Assembly: GCA_019410105.1 (NCBI GenBank)
Contig: DXTB01000011.1
Span: forward strand, 1 to 32,486
DNA length: 32,486 nt
Reading direction: 5' to 3'
Source: Clostridiales bacterium
Lineage (GTDB): Bacteria > Bacillota_A > Clostridia > Oscillospirales > Oscillospiraceae
Part shown: positions 1 through 6,794 of the stretch, piece after piece
Layout of the letters: each line of letters opens with the position of its first letter
Position numbering within the stretch: position 1 is the stretch's first letter
Made by a program: the position numbers and the translations under genes
Notes under the pieces: generated by a model
What the model saw: only the letters and a program-made list of their open reading frames with translations
The model's database searches: none
What the model was told of the DNA's origin: nothing

Positions 1-1466
1 TTGGTCTCATACTGGGGCTCGCAGGTGAGGCGCAGGCCCAGGCGGCTGTAGGTGCCGCTATCCACCGGGGAGAGGATGACGGTGGAGTGGGCCTCGCACC
101 CCCGCAGGGCGGAGAGCTGGTCCAGCGCCCGCTTGGCCAGCGGGTTGGTGGTGGCGGAGATGGCCAGGGCGATCAGCGTCTCATCGGAGTGGAGCCGGGG
201 GTTGACGGAGCCCAGGTGGTTGACCTTCACGGCCTGGATGGGCTCGATGGCCTCCCGGGAGATGAGGTGGTGCTGGTGGTCAATGCCCGCCAGGCGCTTG
301 AGGGCGTTGAGCAGGGTGGCGGAGGAGGCGCCCATCAGGTCGGTGGTCTTGCCGGTGACCACCTCGCCGCTGGGCAGCTCAATGGCTCCGGCAGGGTTGC
401 CGGTCTCCTCGGCCACCTGGGCGGCGGCGGCTACCACGGGCCGGATGGAGGGATCCACATGGGCCTGCTGCATGAGCAGCTCCAGCTTGTTCACCAGCTC
501 GTCGCCAGCGGCGCCCACCCGGCGGTCGCACAGGGCGGTGTAGTAGCGGCGGACGATCTCCTGCCGGGCTGCGGCACAGACCGCCTCGTCGTCCACGATG
601 CACTTGCCCGCCATGTTCACCCCCATGTCGGTGGGAGACTTGTAGGGGCACTCCCCCATGATCCTCTCAAACATGGCGGAGAGGACGGGGAAGATCTCCA
701 CATCCCGGTTGTAGTTCACCGTGGTCTCGCCGTAGGCGGCCAGGTGGAAGGGGTCGATCATGTTCACATCCCCCAGATCGGCGGTGGCCGCCTCATAGGC
801 CAGGTTCACCGGGTGCTGGAGGGGCAGGTTCCAGATGGGGAAGGTCTCAAACTTGGCGTAGCCCGCCTTGATCCCCCGCTTGTAGTCGTGGTAGAGCTGG
901 GAGAGGCAGACGGCCATCTTGCCGCTGCCGGGGCCGGGGGCCGTCACCACCACCAGGGGACGGCTGGTCTCGATATAGTCGTTTTTGCCGTAGCCCCCGT
1001 CGCTGACGATCAGGCCGGTGTTGTGGGGGTAGCCTGCGATGGGGTAGTGGAGGTAGGTTCGCACCCCCAGGTGCTCCATCCGGCGGCGGAAGGCGTCGGC
1101 GGCGGGCTGTCCGGCGTACTGGGTGATCGCCACGCTACCCACCAGCAGGCCCTCCCCCCGGAAAGCGTCGATGAGCCGCAGCACGTCCACGTCGTAGGTG
1201 ATGCCCAGATCGCCCCGGATCTTGTTCTTCTCGATGTCGCTGGCGCAGATGGCGATGACCACCTCCACCGAGTCCCGCAGCTCCTTGAGCATACGGATCT
1301 TGCTGTCCGGCTCGAACCCGGGCAGCACCCGGGATGCGTGGTGGTCGTCAAAGAGCTTGCCGCCGAACTCCAGATAGAGCTTGTTGCCGAACTGGCGGAT
1401 CCGCTCCCGGATGTGGGCCGACTGGAGCTCCAGATACTTCTGATTGTCAAAGCCGAGCTTGTCCAT
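1..1466 (-). CDS. UPF0371/DUF1846 family protein, partial at its C-terminus
   Basis: Reading the minus strand from the ATG at 1466 gives 488 uninterrupted codons that run off the left edge, so the last few residues and the stop are missing; the family is usually about 500 aa. The protein begins [15 protein letters not shown] and contains [21 protein letters not shown] (split here as [11 protein letters not shown] then [10 protein letters not shown]), [19 protein letters not shown], and a glycine-rich [11 protein letters not shown] stretch at about residues 175-185 that resembles a phosphate-binding loop. These are hallmark segments of UPF0371/DUF1846, a cytoplasmic family widespread in Firmicutes whose biochemical role I do not know. 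A second in-frame ATG at 1475 lies too close to the ribosome binding site; GAGGA sits 8 bases before 1466. The gene is divergent from the BlaI-type gene and appears monocistronic here. Confidence 0.93.
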   Translation of the reverse strand, partial: MDKLGFDNQKYLELQSAHIRERIRQFGNKLYLEFGGKLFDDHHASRVLPGFEPDSKIRMLKELRDSVEVVIAICASDIEKNKIRGDLGITYDVDVLRLIDAFRGEGLLVGSVAITQYAGQPAADAFRRRMEHLGVRTYLHYPIAGYPHNTGLIVSDGGYGKNDYIETSRPLVVVTAPGPGSGKMAVCLSQLYHDYKRGIKAGYAKFETFPIWNLPLQHPVNLAYEAATADLGDVNMIDPFHLAAYGETTVNYNRDVEIFPVLSAMFERIMGECPYKSPTDMGVNMAGKCIVDDEAVCAAARQEIVRRYYTALCDRRVGAAGDELVNKLELLMQQAHVDPSIRPVVAAAAQVAEETGNPAGAIELPSGEVVTGKTTDLMGASSATLLNALKRLAGIDHQHHLISREAIEPIQAVKVNHLGSVNPRLHSDETLIALAISATTNPLAKRALDQLSALRGCEAHSTVILSPVDSGTYSRLGLRLTCEPQYET

Positions 1467-1502
1467 CTTTCTCATCCTCTCCTGTCATTCATTCAATCTG
1501 TT

Positions 1503-1530
1503 ATTTTACCACATCCGCCGTCCCCCTCAA
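1503..1530 (-). promoter_or_regulatory. Predicted sigma-A promoter of the UPF0371 gene
   Basis: On the minus strand a -35-like TTGAGG (1530-1525) is followed after 16 bases by TAAAAT (1508-1503), five of six bases matching the -10 consensus, and lies about 40 bases upstream of the ATG at 1466. No operator-like dyad overlaps it. Assigned by consensus match only. Confidence 0.5.
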
Positions 1531-1568
1531 AGCCCTTTTTCCCATTTCGGCAAAATTGACAACCGCTC

Positions 1569-1597
1569 TTGACAGGTGGCTCCTACAGGTGTAGTAT
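1569..1597 (+). promoter_or_regulatory. Predicted sigma-A promoter of the BlaI/M56 operon
   Basis: A perfect -35 TTGACA (1569-1574) is followed after 17 bases by TAGTAT (1592-1597). The expected start of transcription is near 1604, leaving a leader of about 30 bases with AGGAGG at 1619-1624 and the ATG at 1633. The -10 overlaps a BlaI-like dyad, as expected for an autoregulated repressor gene. Confidence 0.75.
1583..1594 (+). promoter_or_regulatory. BlaI-like operator dyad 1
   Basis: CTACA-GG-TGTAG is a perfect inverted repeat around a two-base centre. It contains TACA-N2-TGTA, the core recognised by BlaI/MecI repressors at bla and mec operators. It overlaps the end of the promoter spacer and the start of the -10 box, so bound repressor would block RNA polymerase. 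The link to the adjacent repressor is inference from position and motif. Confidence 0.65.
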
Positions 1598-1608
1598 CAT
1601 TACGAATG

Positions 1609-1620
1609 CGACAACTGTAG
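1609..1620 (+). promoter_or_regulatory. BlaI-like operator dyad 2 (one mismatch)
   Basis: CGACA-AC-TGTAG repeats the architecture of dyad 1 with one mismatch in the left arm. The two centres are 26 bp apart, about 2.5 helical turns. The site lies just after the predicted transcription start and touches the AGGAGG ribosome binding site of the repressor gene. Paired dyads are usual at bla operators. Confidence 0.55.
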
Positions 1621-1632
1621 GAGGGCTGTGAC

Positions 1633-1998
1633 ATGAAGCTGAGTGACAAGGAGTGGAGGGTGCTGAACGCCCTCTGGGTGGCCCCGGAGGGGCTGGCCCT
1701 GGGGGCCGTGGTGGACGCTCTGCGTCCGGATACGGGCTGGAGCCGCAGCACGGTGCTGACCTACCTCACCCGCATGGAGGCCAAGGGCCTGGTGGACATC
1801 CGCAAGGAGGACTTCCCCCACCGCTACCGGGCGGCGGTGAGCCGGGAGGACTGCGCCGCGGCGGAGCGCCGGGGTCTGCTGGAGCGGGCCTACCAGGGCT
1901 CGGCGGGCAAACTGGTGGCCGCCTTTTTGAAGGACGAGAAGCTCACCCCTCAGGAGCGGGACGAGCTGCGGAAGCTGCTGGACGAGATGGAGGTGTGA
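1633..1998 (+). CDS. BlaI/MecI/CopY-family transcriptional repressor
   Basis: This 121-aa protein has the normal length and layout of the BlaI/MecI family: an N-terminal winged helix-turn-helix (LSDKEWRVLNALW near residues 3-15; recognition-helix region SRSTVLTYLTRMEAKGLV near 37-54; a wing with HRYRA near 63-67) and a C-terminal dimerisation helix region (SAGKLVAAFL near 90-99, LTPQERDELRKLLDEM). Family members hold their operon off until a membrane protease of the BlaR1/M56 type inactivates them. The Asn-Phe pair cut in staphylococcal BlaI appears here as Ala97-Phe98. AGGAGG lies 8 bases before the ATG. The downstream M56 gene starts 3 bases after the stop, so the two are coupled. Two BlaI-like dyads upstream suggest autoregulation. 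The ligand or antibiotic sensed cannot be told from the sequence. Confidence 0.93.
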   Translation: MKLSDKEWRVLNALWVAPEGLALGAVVDALRPDTGWSRSTVLTYLTRMEAKGLVDIRKEDFPHRYRAAVSREDCAAAERRGLLERAYQGSAGKLVAAFLKDEKLTPQERDELRKLLDEMEV

Positions 1999-2001
1999 GC
2001 C

Positions 2002-3939
2002 GTGGACAACCTCTGGTCTGTTCTCGCTCAGACCCTGGCCCTGTCCGTGGCGGCGGCGGTGCTGCTCGCCGCAAAGCGCCTCTTTCTGGACAAGCTCTCC
2101 CCCCGGTGGCAGTACGGGGTGTGGGCCATTCTGGCCCTGCGCGCCCTCCTGCCCGCCGGCCTGCTGGGCCGCACCCTGGTGCCCGGCGGGCGGGTGGTGC
2201 TGGAGGCGGCCAGGCTCCAGGTGGAACTCCCCCTGTCCTCCGTTCTCACCGATCCCTACGGCGTAACGGAGGTGCTGGCCCCGGTGCCCCTCTTCCCCTT
2301 CGGCCTGCCCGTGCCGGGGAGCATCACCGACGTGCTCTTCTACGTCTACGCCGCCGGGGTGCTCCTGCTGGCTCTGTGGTTTTTCCTGTCCTACGCGCGC
2401 CTGCGCGCTGCCATCCGGCGGGGCCTCTCCCCCGCCCCGGAGGTGCTGGCCCAGGTGGAGGGCGTAGCGGCGCGGTACGGCCTGAAGGCCCCCCGGCGGG
2501 TAGTGGTGCTGCCCGGGCTGGAGAGCGCCTTCGTCTGCGGCCCCCTGCGCCCGGTGCTGGCGCTCCCCGGCCGGCCGGTGGACGACAAGGTGCTCCTCCA
2601 CGAGCTGCTCCACCTCCGTCATGGCGACGTGTGGGCCGGGGTGGGGGTGTGCGCCCTGCGGTGCCTGCACTGGTGCAACCCACTGATCTGGTACTGCTGC
2701 GACCGGATGCAGAACGACTGCGAGGCCCTCTGCGACCAGCGGGTGCTGGAGCGGCTGGAGGGGGAGGAGCGCCGCGCCTACGGCGTGATTCTCCTGTCCA
2801 TGGCCGACGGCCGGTACGCCCGCGCCCCCGGCACCTCCTCCATGGCCAACGGCGGGCGCAACATCAAGGCCCGCATCCAGGCTATCGCCCGCTTCAGGCG
2901 CTACCCCGCCGGGATGGCCCTGGCCTCGGGCTGTGTGGCCGCGGTGCTGGCCCTCACCTGCCTGGGGGGCGTCAGCGGCGCGGCGGAGGTGCCCGGCGGA
3001 ACCGACCGGGGCGCTCTTGCCCTGGCCCAGGCCCAGCTCAACCGCCCCACCACCGTGGCCGGAGCCCTGGACACCTATGCCAAGGCCATTTTGTGCGACA
3101 GCCCGGTCTACTTCTCCATGGTGTTGCCGGAGCCGGCGCGGGAACTAGCGTGGCAGACCGGACTGGCCCCCTACCAGGAGGTGGAGCTGGAGGACTCCCC
3201 TTTCTGGACTCTGGGGTTCCACTGGCACCGCCCCGCCTGGCAGGCGGAGTGGTCGGTAATGAACCTCCTGCCTGACGGAGCGGGGGGCTATACCGGAACG
3301 CTGTTTTTCTCCCCTCTGTCGGAGGACAACACCTATGGCATCGTGTACCAACAGGTGGCGGTACGGCCCGACGGAGACTTCTGGACAGTGGAGCCGCTGG
3401 GGGAGCTGGAGGCGCTGCGCCTCCCCGATGAGGGAGCGATCCCGGCCCCCGACGACCATATCCCCCACATCACCTACGCGGCGGAAACGGTAGATCTGCG
3501 CCTAGAGGTCGATCTCACCTACTTTCTCACCTGCTCCGACATCTGGGTTGGGTACATGTCGCTCTCAGACGGCGGCTGGGCCGGCGGCAGGACGTTCCGC
3601 ATCGGCGGCGGCGACCGTCCCAGCCCCGTTCCCGCCCCTCACGCCGCGTTTACCTCCTGCTGCAAGCGCAGCGAACTGAGGGTGGAGCGCAAATCCGGAG
3701 GTGTTCCGTACGACTTTCTGTCCACCCTCGCCGTGCTCTGCGTTCCCCTTTCCTCCGATGGCTCTCCCGCTTTTGACAGCTTTGTGCTCACCGCTTATGA
3801 CCTTCCCGGAGTCAGCGGTCTGTGGCACGCCGCGGCTGACGACTCCGGCCTGGAGGGGCTCTCCGCGCTCTCCCTGGATTTTGTCTATGGAAACCAGAGA
3901 TACACCTGCACCGCCTATCCCGCGGAGGTGACGCCATGA
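2002..3939 (+). CDS. BlaR1-like M56 family membrane zinc metallopeptidase with unrecognised C-terminal sensor half
   Basis: This 645-aa protein starts at GTG 2002, with GGAGG overlapping the end of the repressor gene. Its N-terminal half is M56: membrane segments near residues 5-24, 36-55, 108-130 and 305-326, the zinc motif HELLH at 200-204 and a probable third ligand E241 in CEALCD. Typical M56 blocks VCGPLRPVLALPG and NPLIWYCCDRMQ flank these. In BlaR1 such a protease answers an external signal and destroys the cognate repressor. The roughly 320 residues after the last membrane segment should lie outside the cell, but I find no transpeptidase-like SxxK or KTG pattern, so this is probably not a beta-lactam receptor of the BlaR1 kind. 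It contains several Trp, Asp and Cys residues and no domain I can name. The gene overlaps the next one by ATGA. Confidence 0.9.
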   Translation: MDNLWSVLAQTLALSVAAAVLLAAKRLFLDKLSPRWQYGVWAILALRALLPAGLLGRTLVPGGRVVLEAARLQVELPLSSVLTDPYGVTEVLAPVPLFPFGLPVPGSITDVLFYVYAAGVLLLALWFFLSYARLRAAIRRGLSPAPEVLAQVEGVAARYGLKAPRRVVVLPGLESAFVCGPLRPVLALPGRPVDDKVLLHELLHLRHGDVWAGVGVCALRCLHWCNPLIWYCCDRMQNDCEALCDQRVLERLEGEERRAYGVILLSMADGRYARAPGTSSMANGGRNIKARIQAIARFRRYPAGMALASGCVAAVLALTCLGGVSGAAEVPGGTDRGALALAQAQLNRPTTVAGALDTYAKAILCDSPVYFSMVLPEPARELAWQTGLAPYQEVELEDSPFWTLGFHWHRPAWQAEWSVMNLLPDGAGGYTGTLFFSPLSEDNTYGIVYQQVAVRPDGDFWTVEPLGELEALRLPDEGAIPAPDDHIPHITYAAETVDLRLEVDLTYFLTCSDIWVGYMSLSDGGWAGGRTFRIGGGDRPSPVPAPHAAFTSCCKRSELRVERKSGGVPYDFLSTLAVLCVPLSSDGSPAFDSFVLTAYDLPGVSGLWHAAADDSGLEGLSALSLDFVYGNQRYTCTAYPAEVTP

Positions 3940-4508
3940 ATCACGCAGGCATCCGAAGCGCCCTGAGCCGCATCGCCTGGGCCTATCTCCTCATCCATCT
4001 GCACTTCCGCCTGAACAACCTGGATCTGCTCCCCGACTGGGCTGGCTACCTCCTGATTTTCTCCGCGATCGGCCTGCTGGCCGGAGAGCTGCGGGATCTG
4101 CCCCTGCTCAGGCCCTTCTGCATCCTGCTGGGCGCGGTGTCCGGGGTGGACTGGCTGTCCTTTCTCCTCACCGGCGCGGAGTTCACCGGCCGCTTCTTTC
4201 TCCTCTCCGCCCTGATCACCTGTGTGGCCCTCTATTTCCACTTCCAACTGCTCACCGATCTGGCCGCCCTGGCCGACCGGCGGTCAGGGGAGGGCGGCCG
4301 CTCCCCCCTGAGCCGCCGCCTGCGGCTGTGCCGCAACGCGGACGCGGTGTTCCGGGTGGCCTTCTGCCTGCTCCCCTATCTGGCGAACTGGCGGTGGGTG
4401 GAGCTGCTGATTGCTCTGCTGTCCCTGCTCTGGCTGGGCACCTGTGCCGTCATCTGCTGCGGGCTCTTCGCCCTGCGCCGCCTCTATCCCGCGGAGGAGG
4501 ACGAATAG
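3936..4508 (+). CDS. Small multi-pass membrane protein, unknown function
   Basis: The 190-aa product begins MNHAGIRSALSRIAWAYLL and its ATG overlaps the stop of the M56 gene (ATGA), so it is the third gene of the BlaI/M56 operon and is probably translationally coupled. It looks like an integral membrane protein with about five or six hydrophobic segments (roughly residues 13-30, 36-52, 60-80, 85-108, 138-153 and 155-178). A conserved-looking HLHFRLNNLDLLPDWAGYLLI stretch (here residues 21-41) resembles unnamed membrane proteins of Firmicutes. A hydrophilic, arginine-rich loop lies near residues 114-133. I recognise no catalytic motif. Position suggests it works with, or is controlled by, the sensor protease; it could be the operon's effector. 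That role is inference only. A strong hairpin terminator follows. Confidence 0.8.
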   Translation: MNHAGIRSALSRIAWAYLLIHLHFRLNNLDLLPDWAGYLLIFSAIGLLAGELRDLPLLRPFCILLGAVSGVDWLSFLLTGAEFTGRFFLLSALITCVALYFHFQLLTDLAALADRRSGEGGRSPLSRRLRLCRNADAVFRVAFCLLPYLANWRWVELLIALLSLLWLGTCAVICCGLFALRRLYPAEEDE

Positions 4509-4579
4509 GGCGAAGCGGCGGGGCCGCCCCTGCGTCCTTGTGCCGGAGTCCGCTCCCCCCGCGCTTTCCGCGCAAACAA

Positions 4580-4612
4580 GGGGCCGTGCCGCCAAACCGG
4601 CGGCACGGCCCC
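4580..4612. terminator. Bidirectional hairpin terminator between the M56 operon and udk
   Basis: A perfect 14-bp stem (4580-4593 with 4599-4612) encloses a 5-base loop. It lies between the convergent ends of the membrane protein gene (4508) and udk (4622). The plus-strand side is followed by a pyrimidine-rich tract, the minus-strand side by TTGTTTG. It can serve both transcripts. Confidence 0.8.
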
Positions 4613-4621
4613 TCTCTGCTC

Positions 4622-5239
4622 TTATTCCTGCTCCATATGGCTCTTGACCCGCTGGATGATCATGTCCAGGGCCACCGCGTTTTTGCCGCCCTCCGGCACA
4701 ATGAGGTCGGCGTAGCGTTTAGAGGGCTCCACAAACTGCTCGTGCATGGGCTTGACGGTGGTGAGGTACTGCTGCACCACCGAGTCCAGAGAGCGCCCCC
4801 GCTTTTTCACATCCCGCATGATGCGGCGGAGGATGCGCACATCCGCGTCGGTGTCCACAAAGAGCTTGATGTCCATCAGCTCCCGCAGGGCGGGGTCCAC
4901 GAAGATCAGAATCCCCTCCACCAAAATCACCCGGGCGGGCCGCACCTCCACCGTCTCCGCCGCCCGGTTGTGCACAGTGTAGTCGTAGGTAGGACTGTGA
5001 ACAGCCTCCCCACGCCGCAGCGCCTGGAGGTCGGCGATCAACAGCTCTGTGTCGAAAGCGTCCGGGTGGTCGTAGTTGAGCCTGCACCGCTCCTCATAGG
5101 GCATGTCGTCGTGCTGCTTGTAGTAGTTGTCGTGGTAGAGGATCGACACGTCCTCCCCAAAGTGCTCCTTCAGCCGCAGGGTGAGGGTGGTCTTGCCCGA
5201 CCCGGTTCCCCCCGCGATGCCGATAATCATGGTTTCCAT
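4622..5239 (-). CDS. udk: Uridine kinase (uridine/cytidine kinase)
   Basis: The 205-aa product matches bacterial uridine kinase in length and motifs. It phosphorylates uridine and cytidine to UMP and CMP with ATP or GTP in cytoplasmic pyrimidine salvage. The P-loop GGTGSGKTT is at residues 10-18, followed by the nucleoside-site segments YHDNYYK and NYDHPDAFD, then PTYDYTVHNR, the hydrophobic strand VILVEGILIF and the lid region RILRRIMRDVKKRGR. The ATG at 5239 has GGGGGG 7 bases upstream; an internal ATG at 5230 is less likely. It lies downstream of selD on the same strand but is separated from it by a hairpin, and seems to have its own promoter overlapping that hairpin. It ends 10 bases from a bidirectional terminator. 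Confidence 0.95.
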   Translation of the reverse strand: METMIIGIAGGTGSGKTTLTLRLKEHFGEDVSILYHDNYYKQHDDMPYEERCRLNYDHPDAFDTELLIADLQALRRGEAVHSPTYDYTVHNRAAETVEVRPARVILVEGILIFVDPALRELMDIKLFVDTDADVRILRRIMRDVKKRGRSLDSVVQQYLTTVKPMHEQFVEPSKRYADLIVPEGGKNAVALDMIIQRVKSHMEQE

Positions 5240-5264
5240 GCTTCCGCCCCCCTGTTTTTTCTAC

Positions 5265-5293
5265 AGTATAACACAGGGCGGCGGGAGGTACAA
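5265..5293 (-). promoter_or_regulatory. Candidate udk promoter overlapping the selD terminator
   Basis: On the minus strand TTGTAC (5293-5288) is followed after 17 bases by TATACT (5270-5265), which matches five of six -10 bases, and lies about 26 bases upstream of the udk ATG. The -35 box falls in the loop of the hairpin that follows selD and the spacer lies in its downstream arm. The -35 is only a moderate match. Confidence 0.45.
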
Positions 5294-5310
5294 GCCTCCC
5301 GCCGCCCTGT
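5273..5310 (-). terminator. Hairpin after selD (probable terminator or attenuator)
   Basis: A perfect 16-bp inverted repeat (5273-5288 with 5295-5310) with a 6-base loop begins 4 bases after the selD stop. The following minus-strand sequence GTTATACTG is only partly T-rich, so termination may be incomplete and some selD transcripts may read into udk. Confidence 0.7.
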
Positions 5311-5314
5311 CCGG

Positions 5315-6358
5315 CTAGGGTTTGAGCACAATGCGCCGCGGGCCCCGGGGGCGCACCCGCCCGACGGCGGCGGCGGTCACCCCCGTGTCCGCCAGGCGGC
5401 GCAGCAACTCCGCCCCCCGCTCCTCCGCAATGGCCAGGAGCAGGCCGCCGGAGGTCTGGGGATCGTAGAGGCAGTCCAGCACCGCCTGGGGGAAGGTCCC
5501 CGCCGTCTCCACCTCCGGCCCGGCAAACTCCAGGTTGCGGTAGGCCCCCGCCGGGATGATGCCGTCCCGGGCCAGCTCCAGGGCCTGGGGCACGATGGGC
5601 ACCCGCCCCGGCCAGAGCTCGATGGTGCACCCGGCCCCCTCCGCCATCTCCCTGGCGTGGCCGATCAGGCCGAAGCCCGTCACATCGGTGCAGGCGCTGG
5701 GCCGCAGGGGCACGGCCGCCCGGGCCGCGTCCCGGTTGAGCGCCGCCATCAGGTCCGTCATCGCCCGGTACTCCGCACCGCTCAGCAGCTCCGCCTTGGC
5801 GGCGGTGGTCAGGATACCGGTACCCAGGGGCTTGGTGAGCACCAGCAGATCCCCCTCCCTGGCCCCCCGGTTGGTCAGTACCGCTCCGGGGTGGACCAGG
5901 CCGCTGACGCACAGGCCGTACTTGGGCTCCGTGTCCTCAATGCTGTGGCCTCCTGCGGTCACTGCGCCAGCCTCCGCCACCTTGGCCGCGCCCCCCTCCA
6001 GGATGGCCCCCACCGCCTCCCGCGGCAGGCAGGAGGGGACGGCCAGCAGATTCATGGCCAGCCTGGGCTCGCCCCCCATGGCGTACACGTCGGAGAGGGC
6101 ATTGGCCGCCGCGATCTGCCCAAAGTCATAGGGGTCGTCCACCACCGGTGGGAAGAAATCCACCGTCTGGATCAGCGCCAGCTCATCCGTGAGGCGGTAC
6201 ACCGCGGCGTCATCGCTGGAGTCATAGCCCACCAGCAGGTTGGGCTCAAGCGTCCGGGGCAGCCCGGACAAAATCTGTTGCAGGACACCCGGTCCCAGCT
6301 TGGCCCCTCACCCACCGGCCGTGGTCATGGCGGTCAGGCGCAGCTTCTCATACGGCAT
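5315..6358 (-). CDS. selD: Selenide, water dikinase (selenophosphate synthetase), selenocysteine-containing
   Basis: SelD makes selenophosphate from selenide and ATP, the selenium donor for selenocysteine and selenouridine synthesis in the cytoplasm. The conserved body reads YDSSDDAAVY, QTVDFFPPVVDDPYDFGQIAAANALSDVYAMGG (in two blocks), TAGGHSIED and DPQTSGGLL. The apparent open frame begins only at 6271, which would drop the catalytic N-terminus. Reading upstream in frame from the ATG at 6358 gives MPYEKLRLTAMTTAGG, then UGA at codon 17 (6310-6308), then GAKLGPGVL. The UGA occupies the position of catalytic Cys17 of E. coli SelD, with Lys20 kept, so it is read as selenocysteine. Total length is then 347 residues, the usual size. 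The real stop is TAG. AGGGGGTGAG precedes the start. A candidate SECIS hairpin follows the UGA. Automatic gene callers would truncate this gene. Confidence 0.95.
6280..6310 (-). promoter_or_regulatory. Sec codon UGA and candidate bacterial SECIS hairpin in selD
   Basis: The UGA lies at 6310-6308. Sixteen bases later the mRNA can form GGGAC (6296-6292), loop CGGGU (6291-6287), GUCCU (6286-6282) with one G-U pair, extended by a GC pair of bases on each arm around a bulged U (6299-6298 with 6281-6280). A short stem with a G among the first two loop bases, 16-37 bases after UGA, fits the known bacterial SECIS pattern that recruits SelB. Confidence 0.7.
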
Positions 6359-6383
6359 AGACTCACCCCCTCTCTTTTTTTAT

Positions 6384-6413
6384 AGTGTACCACAGCCTCC
6401 AGGCAAAAGGCAA
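6384..6413 (-). promoter_or_regulatory. Weak candidate promoter of selD
   Basis: On the minus strand TTGCCT (6413-6408) and TACACT (6389-6384) are separated by 18 bases, about 26 bases before the selD ATG at 6358. The match is moderate. An A-rich run follows the -10 box. Confidence 0.35.
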
Positions 6414-6487
6414 CCATACCGCGCCGCACCCCCCTCCCCCTCCACGCATACGCTGGAGTGAGAAACTAGAGACTTGGAGGGTCATTT

Positions 6488-6778
6488 ATGCAAGCGGAAG
6501 CAAAGGTTTGTTTTTATCTGGGCGCCAATTCCCCCACCGGCTTCTACTCCCTGTACGACCAGCTGCTTGAGCCCGAGCAGGCCGAAACCATCTACATATT
6601 GAAGGGCGGGCCGGGCTGCGGCAAGTCCTCCCTGATGCGCCGGGTGGCCCAGGCCATGGAGGAGAAGGGGGCTTCGGTGGAGTACATCGCCTGCTCCGGC
6701 GACCCGGACTCCCTGGACGCGGTGGTGTTCCCCGCCCTGAACACCGCCATTGTGGACGGCACCGCTCCTCATGGCTGA
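6488..6778 (+). pseudogene. 5' fragment of a PRK06851-type P-loop ATPase gene, truncated at 96 codons
   Basis: The frame starts at ATG 6488 with a good GGAGG 7 bases upstream and is divergent from selD. Its 96 residues match the N-terminus of a Firmicutes ATPase family of roughly 360-370 aa (PRK06851-like): an N-terminal GFYSLYDQLLEPEQAETIYILKGG block, the P-loop GGPGCGKSS at about residues 40-48, then YIACSGDPDSLDAVVFPALNTAIVDGTAPH. In the family that last motif is followed by more than 250 further residues; here the frame stops one codon later, at a TGA. No other frame beyond 6778 continues the homology; the DNA there is already the 3' part of the oppositely oriented EAL-like/HDOD gene. The codon choice is as GC-rich as the genes to the left. 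I read it as a broken gene at a junction, not a small protein. Confidence 0.75.
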
Positions 6779-6794
6779 GCAACAGAAGGATACT

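Noticed and set aside
87..1559. Long plus-strand open frame of 490 codons
   Set aside because: It is the antisense shadow of the UPF0371 gene; the translation is rich in Gly, Val and His with no family motif, whereas the minus strand gives a full match to UPF0371.
1653..3275. Plus-strand open frame of 540 codons
   Set aside because: It is a shifted-frame shadow of the BlaI-type and M56 genes in GC-rich DNA; the product is low-complexity Gly/Pro/Arg/Ala.
5315..6271. SelD starting at the ATG-equivalent codon at 6271
   Set aside because: This start lacks the N-terminal catalytic segment and a convincing ribosome site; readthrough of the UGA at 6310-6308 restores the complete family N-terminus.
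4328..6385. Plus-strand open frame of 685 codons
   Set aside because: It is antisense to udk and selD, both of which are recognised by catalytic motifs, and crosses two hairpin terminators.
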